The notes beneath the pieces were generated by a model, which was not told where the DNA came from, did not search any database, and worked only from the letters and a program-made list of their open reading frames with translations. From Monoraphidium neglectum (Eukaryota; Chlorophyta; Chlorophyceae; Sphaeropleales; Selenastraceae): DNA of 13,255 nucleotides. The stretch is from contig NW_014012076.1 of assembly GCF_000611645.1 (NCBI RefSeq), positions 1-13,255 on the forward strand. Direction: 5' to 3'. Below, piece by piece: positions 8,987 to 13,255 of this stretch; the first letter of the stretch is position 1; the number at the start of each line of letters is the position of its first letter. The translations under genes and the position numbers were made by a program.

Positions 8987-9412
8987 GGCAATGGTGCGCC
9001 GACGCGCGGGCAGATGAAAATTATTGCGCAAACGGTTCATGTTCATCAGTAATGCCATATCTACGTCTAAACAAGAAGCACAGATCACTCGGCACAGCAC
9101 TCAGCATCGGCATATGATCAAAGCACGCGTTCGATCATGATGTATCATACGGCACGGTGATTGACATGATAGCCTGAATGACAAGTTACTACGATACATT
9201 GAATTGTAGAGCTGCAAGTAGATCACATTTGGTATCGTGACTGTACAGCACGGGGCACTTAGGCTACTGTTGCTGAAGGATGACACGCAAACCGTCGCGA
9301 GCCTTGCTGTTGGGGTGAGAGCAGTTCAGTACAGCTGATCGTGCCGGTCACGCGAACGCTGCAGCTGCGCCACGGCGGTCGCTTGGCGCTGCAGGACCCA
9401 TGCTGTCAACAG
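8987..9412. promoter_or_regulatory. Shared upstream region between VAT-1-like gene and EMC7
   Basis: 426 bp separate the two divergent start codons. The middle (about 9040-9260) is clearly richer in A and T than the surrounding genes. It carries an inverted repeat ATGATC (9114-9119) / GATCAT (9133-9138) and a neighbouring ATGAT-GT-ATCAT element. No convincing TATA box was seen for either gene. The part at 8987-9100 is an open frame continuous with the VAT-1-like gene and may be coding. Promoter function is inferred from position. Confidence 0.45.
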
Positions 9413-10281
9413 ATGGCAGTGATGCTACTCGTTCCCCCTCGCAGGGGATGCCTGCTAGCGTGTATTGCCTTGTCAACGGCGGCGTCGGGAACGGCAGATA
9501 TCAGAGGCAAAGTTGCGACAACAGGTGGGAGCATGAGCGCCCCCAGACACAAGACCGCCGCTGCCACGTGAAGCAGCTGCTGCGCCAATCCAGCCTCAGA
9601 CCCTCCCAACAGCGTTCTTCAAAGGTCCAGCTTGACGCGTACCTGCACTCATGATGCACGTCTATGCATTCACCACAGTGGACGGCCTGAACACAGAGCC
9701 ATTACCTCCTGGATCTGTGATTGAGGTTATTGCAACCAGCAGCAGCGGCCAGGAGGTGGGCACCCAATCACAACATCGCTTGACAAGATGTGCGACCTGG
9801 GACCAGGACAGTCAACGGTCTCATCCAGCAGCTGCAGACGCGCCTGGTGCAGCACTAATCATTGTGCACAGGCTGCTGGTAGACAGGCTCCACTTGCATC
9901 GACCATCAACGATAACACCCAGTTACGCACACCTTTGCAATCAAACACACACACATGCACGTGCACATACACACATACTCACAAACAGTTCAACCAACAC
10001 ACACCTCAACGCCTGCTGCAGATCCGCACCTTTGCTGACAAGGACGGCCTCTTCTGGCTGCGTGAGGTGCCCCCTGGCACACACATTGTCAGCGCCTACA
10101 ACATCAAGTTTGTGTTTCCAGAGGTCAGACGGCGTTGGGCGGGGGCCGCCGGCGGCGGAGGCATGATGGGACACGAATGTCTTGATGGGCACACACACGC
10201 ACACACGTGCGCGCGCACACACACACACACACATACACATACAAACACACATACGAACACACAAGCACGCACGCGTGCATG

Positions 10282-10324
<43 letters not shown>

Positions 10325-11482
10325 CTCCCATGGACACATCTGCTCGCGCGCATGCACCGCTGCTCGTGCTCACCAGTGCGCCTTTGTGCATGTGCATTCG
10401 TGCACATGCGTAAGCACGGCACACATGGTACTTACATGGCACCGAAAAAGCTGGCAACAGCACCTGTGACGGCCGCTTGATGGCAGCTTGTCGAGGTGCA
10501 GGTCAGGGCAAGTAATCAAGCTGGGGTACTTGGCCCACGTCTCCCCCCCTACACTCCCCCCTACACTCGACCCTGCACGTGTGACCCCCGCAGATTCGTG
10601 TGGATGTGTCCCCGTCTGGAGTTGTGGAGCGAGCTTCTTTTGTTTTCAACGGAGCTCCGGTGTGGCCCCGCGCAGCCGTGCAGCCGCGCATGATTGGCGC
10701 TTGTGTCGCTGCTGGCTGTTTCGAGCCTGTATGCTGCTGCTGTTCCTCCGTAACACTACCGTGCTTGCGCCCAGCCCCCGCCCCTAAAATCGCGCCCGCC
10801 TCCCCTGCCTCGCCACGCCCGCGCTTTGCCCACCCGGCTAGCTGCCGGTCGGCCCGCCGTTGGTGATCCGTCCCGCGGGCATGGCGCAGTACTACGAGCC
10901 GCGCAAGCCCCTGGACATTCGGGGCATCGTCATGAGCCCCTACGGCCTCATGATCGGGTTCTCCGTGTTCATCATGGTCGTCATGCCCATGATGAAGGTG
11001 GGGGCGGGCCGGGCGGATGTGTCGCCGCATGCGCGTGTGCGGGGAGCTGAGCTGCGTCTGGCAGTGGTGCCCTGTGGTTCTTGCGGAACTTGAGTGGGCA
11101 GGGGCTGCGCGCTCAGAACGTGAACGGGTGAGGGGGGTCGGGCGCAGCACGCCACATCACAGCTGGCGATCCCCGTCATGATTACAGGCCACACACACAA
11201 CACACACACCACGCACACACACATGAAGTCGAAACACCCCTTAATACTCGACGCCCCTCAACCCTTCCTCCCACAACGTCCGCCGACTGGCTAACCAACC
11301 TTCCGCCACCCCACCACCGCCGCCAGATGGACCCCGAGGAGTACCGCGAGGCAATGTCAAGCATAAGCGGCGGGGGCGCGGGCGCCTCGGGCGGCCAGGC
11401 GGGCGGCGGCGCCGCCATCGCGGCGCCGCAAGGCCTGGGCGCCGTCACGCAGCGGCGGGCGGCGGCCGGGCGCGGCCGGTGA
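9413..11482 (+). CDS. EMC7: ER membrane protein complex subunit 7
   Basis: EMC7 is a subunit of the EMC, which inserts and helps fold transmembrane proteins in the ER. It has a lumenal beta-sandwich domain and one membrane span. Six exons (9413-9524, 9679-9755, 10022-10123, 10594-10659, 10842-10997, 11327-11482) join in phase to give 222 aa, close to the usual length. Residues 1-26 are a signal peptide, followed by ADIRGKV. The lumenal domain carries the family pattern [20 protein letters not shown] (65-84), then [26 protein letters not shown] (135-145) leads into the transmembrane segment at about 150-169 ([17 protein letters not shown]). The cytosolic tail starts [10 protein letters not shown], as in plant EMC7, and ends in a Gly/Ala-rich, Arg-rich stretch. 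Alternative starts are Met4 and an in-frame upstream ATG at 9341. The exon 4 donor was chosen to keep phase and family alignment. Introns 2, 3 and 5 contain CA repeats. Confidence 0.9.
9943..9979. repeat. CA-type microsatellite, EMC7 intron 2
   Basis: A short imperfect CA run with an embedded TGCACGTGCA palindrome, about 40 bp before the exon 3 acceptor. Confidence 0.8.
10189..10243. repeat. Alternating purine-pyrimidine tract A, EMC7 intron 3
   Basis: 55 bp of unbroken purine-pyrimidine alternation: CA units, a GTGCGCGCGCAC palindrome near 10207-10218, then CA and TA units. It is a Z-DNA-type sequence inside the 470-bp intron. Confidence 0.9.
10265..10323. repeat. Alternating purine-pyrimidine tract B, EMC7 intron 3
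   Basis: 59 bp of unbroken alternation. It contains the 16-bp palindrome CGCGTGCATGCACGCG, then a CG core and about 17 CA units. Its order (GCATGCACGCGCGC then CA) closely mirrors the tract at 3722-3774 in the SKA2-like gene. Confidence 0.9.
11190..11224. repeat. Imperfect CA microsatellite, EMC7 intron 5
   Basis: CA units interrupted by AACA and CCACG, in the middle of the 329-bp intron. Confidence 0.8.
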
Positions 11483-12190
11483 CGAGCTCGGGGCCCTGGA
11501 GGCGGTCTGCGCATGGGTCCACGGCGCCGAGCTGGTTGCTGTATACGAGCGGCAAGCTGAAACCTGTGCTTGCCAGACTTTCTAGGCTCTGGTCCGGCCT
11601 TGTTACTGTGTGCTGATTGCAGCCTTTACTCTGCTGTTGATCAGTGGTGAAACTTCCATCCCCAGCACAGCGCGGCACGCAGCAGCCCCCCTCCTGGCTT
11701 ACAAAGTTTTGCCACAAGCCAAATGACCAGTGCGCAGGTTTGCCGGCCACCAGCATGTACGGTGCGAAGTTGCAGCCATGGGTCAATTGCCGCTTGGGTT
11801 TGCTTGTCATGCAGGCGCGGACCTGCGTCGGGTGGAGCGCCGCCCCGCTGCGCACCAAAACTACGTATGTGTAGGCAGTAGTGATGATGTCTGTGTGTCA
11901 GTGCTGCGAACCGCATGTCACGCAAACTGGTCAAGAGTCATGTGGCAAAGAACCACGGTGAGTCAGACCAAGTGGGAAAATCGTGTGCGACTCGGTCAGG
12001 CTTGGAAATCAAGAAAGTGGTGCGCGGAAAAGTTATGCCGTAATGAAGTTGGTCAAACTGTGAAAATATTGAGGCGGAATGGTCAATGGCAGAGTGTGTT
12101 GAGCTGGGCGTTGCACGGTCAAAACGTAAGAGAAGCAAGCGCCGCGTTGTCACTGCGGTCTGCCGGTCTTCCCCCCATCAGAGGCAGCCC
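11483..12190. other. Convergent intergenic region after EMC7
   Basis: About 700 bp between the EMC7 stop and the 3' end of the coiled-coil gene. The first 50 bp stay GC-rich, then the sequence becomes mixed. It should contain the EMC7 3' UTR, but no plus-strand TGTAA occurs, so its end cannot be placed. The segment 11929-12121 has five copies of GGTCA. No frame looks coding and no RNA gene was recognised. Confidence 0.6.
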
Positions 12191-12195
12191 TTACA
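12191..12195 (-). terminator. TGTAA poly(A) signal of the coiled-coil gene
   Basis: TGTAA on the minus strand begins one nucleotide after the TGA stop (12199-12197). It is the chlorophyte poly(A) signal in the right orientation. If used with the usual 10-20 nt to the cleavage site, the 3' UTR would be only about 20 nt. Confidence 0.5.
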
Positions 12196-12196
12196 A

Positions 12197-13255
12197 TCAG
12201 GGGGCCGCCGATACGGCTGTGGCTGTGGGCGCGGGCGGGGGCGGCGCTGGCGGCAGCGATATTTTCTCAAGGTGTGTGGCCAGCAGCTCCATCTTGTTGA
12301 GCAGGGCGGGGTCCGACAGCCTGGTGACCGCGTGACGGCGGGCACAGGTGGGGGCCAGGCAAAGGGGAAAGGTTGGGTGTTGGGTGCGAGACAGCAGCGG
12401 AATGCAAGAATGCGGGCTGCCACACGCTGCACATGCTGCTTGGGCCTTGATGCTGCCCCCTTCCAGGTAAAAGAGCGTCTATTCTGAGCACAATCTGCAC
12501 CAGGCGGCATGGGACCATCAGCGCATGTCTAGGCCCCAGTCACGCACCGCACCCCACCCCACCCCCACCCAGCCCCACCCAGCCCCCAGCCCACCTGGAC
12601 ACGAGGTTGGCCAGCCGCTCCCCCAGCATCAGGCCGGCCTGGCCGCCGGCCGCCGGCTGGCCGCTCGTCCCTGAGTGCCGCGAGGGGGAGCAACGAAGAG
12701 GTGTGGGGGGTGCATACCGCAGCTCGGCGGCCGCGACGTGCGTCCATGTATGTGCCCGTCATTATTGTTTGTCGATATCCACATGACTGTCACCCCATTG
12801 TGGAATAGATGGGCATGCACAAATGTGTTTCTGTGTGCACGCGCATCCACACGCCGACGCACACGTATGCTCACAAACACGGACCACTCACATACGCGGA
12901 CCAAAACCTACCTGTCCCCTGCGTCTGCTGCGCCTGCGCATACAGCAGGCCCTTGATGACGTCATACTCCTGCTTGAGCCGCACCAGGCCCCCCTGCAGC
13001 TCAGAGCTCCTGGCCCTCTCCTTGTCACAGACCGTCCTGGGGAAGAGGGGAAAACAAGAACGGGGGGGACCAAGGAGCAACAGCTCAGCAGAAAACGAGG
13101 GGCAAACCTATGGGAACGCTGTCTTTGGGGAGCGGGGCGACACGGTGGTGGCACCTCGAATGCATGGCAGCACATCGTCGTCAATGTGTAAGAACTCTAC
13201 AACACAACCACTCAATCACCAACTCACAAACCGATGGCGGCCACACACCAGATCC
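12197..13255 (-). CDS. Unidentified coiled-coil protein, C-terminal part (5' part outside window)
   Basis: I do not recognise this protein. Three well-supported exons on the minus strand (13036-12912, 12670-12595, 12320-12197) join in phase (1, then 2) and encode the last 107 residues. A further exon 13255-13228, ending at a GTGAGT donor and in phase, probably supplies the preceding residues but is less certain. The first visible segment is helical and charged (DKERARSSEL, LVRLKQEYDVIKGLLYAQAQQ), as in a coiled coil. Next comes a Gly/Ala/Gln linker, a second helix (LMLGERLANLVSRLSDP, LLNKMELLATHLEKI), and a Pro/Ala-rich tail (LPPAPPPPAP) to the stop. No membrane segment or enzyme motif is visible. 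It may be a centrosomal, ciliary or trafficking scaffold, but nothing here decides. The second intron carries CA-type sequence and the third a G-rich tract. Confidence 0.65.
12548..12594 (-). repeat. G-tract cluster at the start of an intron (G-quadruplex type)
   Basis: On the minus (sense) strand the intron that begins at 12594 opens with about eight runs of three to five G, separated by one or two bases, over roughly 45 nt. This fits a G-quadruplex pattern in the pre-mRNA immediately beside the 5' splice site. Confidence 0.75.
12834..12898. repeat. Degenerate CA/CG repeat in an intron of the coiled-coil gene
   Basis: Imperfect alternation of CA, CG and TG units (GTGTGCACGCGCATCCACACG and similar), ending about 13 bp before the 5' splice site at 12911. 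It appears to be an eroded relative of the CA/CG tracts elsewhere in the window. Confidence 0.6.

Noticed and set aside
9594..9656. A [11 protein letters not shown] stretch as an EMC7 exon
   Set aside because: It looked like the start of the EMC7 beta domain, but no acceptor gives the right phase after the 9524 donor. The exon at 9679-9755 joins in phase and aligns better.
10530..10575. Direct repeat CCCCCCTACACTC as a mobile-element duplication
   Set aside because: It is a short pyrimidine-rich duplication just before the exon 4 acceptor of EMC7 and fits a polypyrimidine tract; no element lies between the copies.
1..13255. CRISPR array, tRNA/rRNA, transposon ends, bacterial operon or multi-gene defence system
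   Set aside because: No regularly spaced identical repeats, cloverleaf, terminal inverted repeats with a transposase, or ribosome binding sites were found. All genes are intron-containing, and five of the six show no functional link to each other or to defence.

Overview
The window looks like nuclear DNA of a green alga (Chlorophyta, most likely Chlorophyceae). The genes are split by many short GT-AG introns (about 150-520 bp). Coding exons are GC-rich at third positions, while non-coding DNA is mixed with CA/CG microsatellites. One gene ends at a TGTAA motif, the usual chlorophyte poly(A) signal. The conserved proteins resemble plant and algal families, and there are no operons or ribosome binding sites. 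I built the gene models by hand from splice sites, reading-frame phase and family conservation; they have not been checked against transcripts.

From left to right there are six genes. (1) A chloroplast-type protoporphyrinogen oxidase (heme/chlorophyll pathway) on the minus strand, whose 3' part lies beyond the left edge. (2) Divergent from it on the plus strand, a small coiled-coil protein matching the plant-type spindle/kinetochore protein SKA2, with two possible C-termini. (3) Convergent with that, on the minus strand, an unrecognised secreted cysteine-rich protein of 340 residues, built from repeated C-x8-C-x(5,6)-C-x-W modules and ending in a GPI-anchor-like tail. (4) Upstream of it on the same strand, a zinc-free MDR / quinone-oxidoreductase protein of the VAT-1 type. 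(5) Divergent from that on the plus strand, EMC7, a subunit of the ER membrane protein complex. (6) Convergent with EMC7, on the minus strand, the C-terminal part of an unidentified coiled-coil protein that runs off the right edge.

The genes do not form one pathway: they are housekeeping functions (tetrapyrrole synthesis, mitosis, ER membrane protein insertion, redox) beside one lineage-type secreted protein. The layout is two divergent pairs with short shared upstream regions (576 and 426 bp) and two convergent pairs. Between the genes and in the larger introns lie long alternating purine-pyrimidine tracts (Z-DNA type), a CTG/CAG palindromic cluster and a G-quadruplex-type intron segment. 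I see no mobile element, CRISPR array, tRNA or rRNA, and nothing that supports a multi-gene novel system. The best candidate for something undescribed is the cysteine-rich protein.
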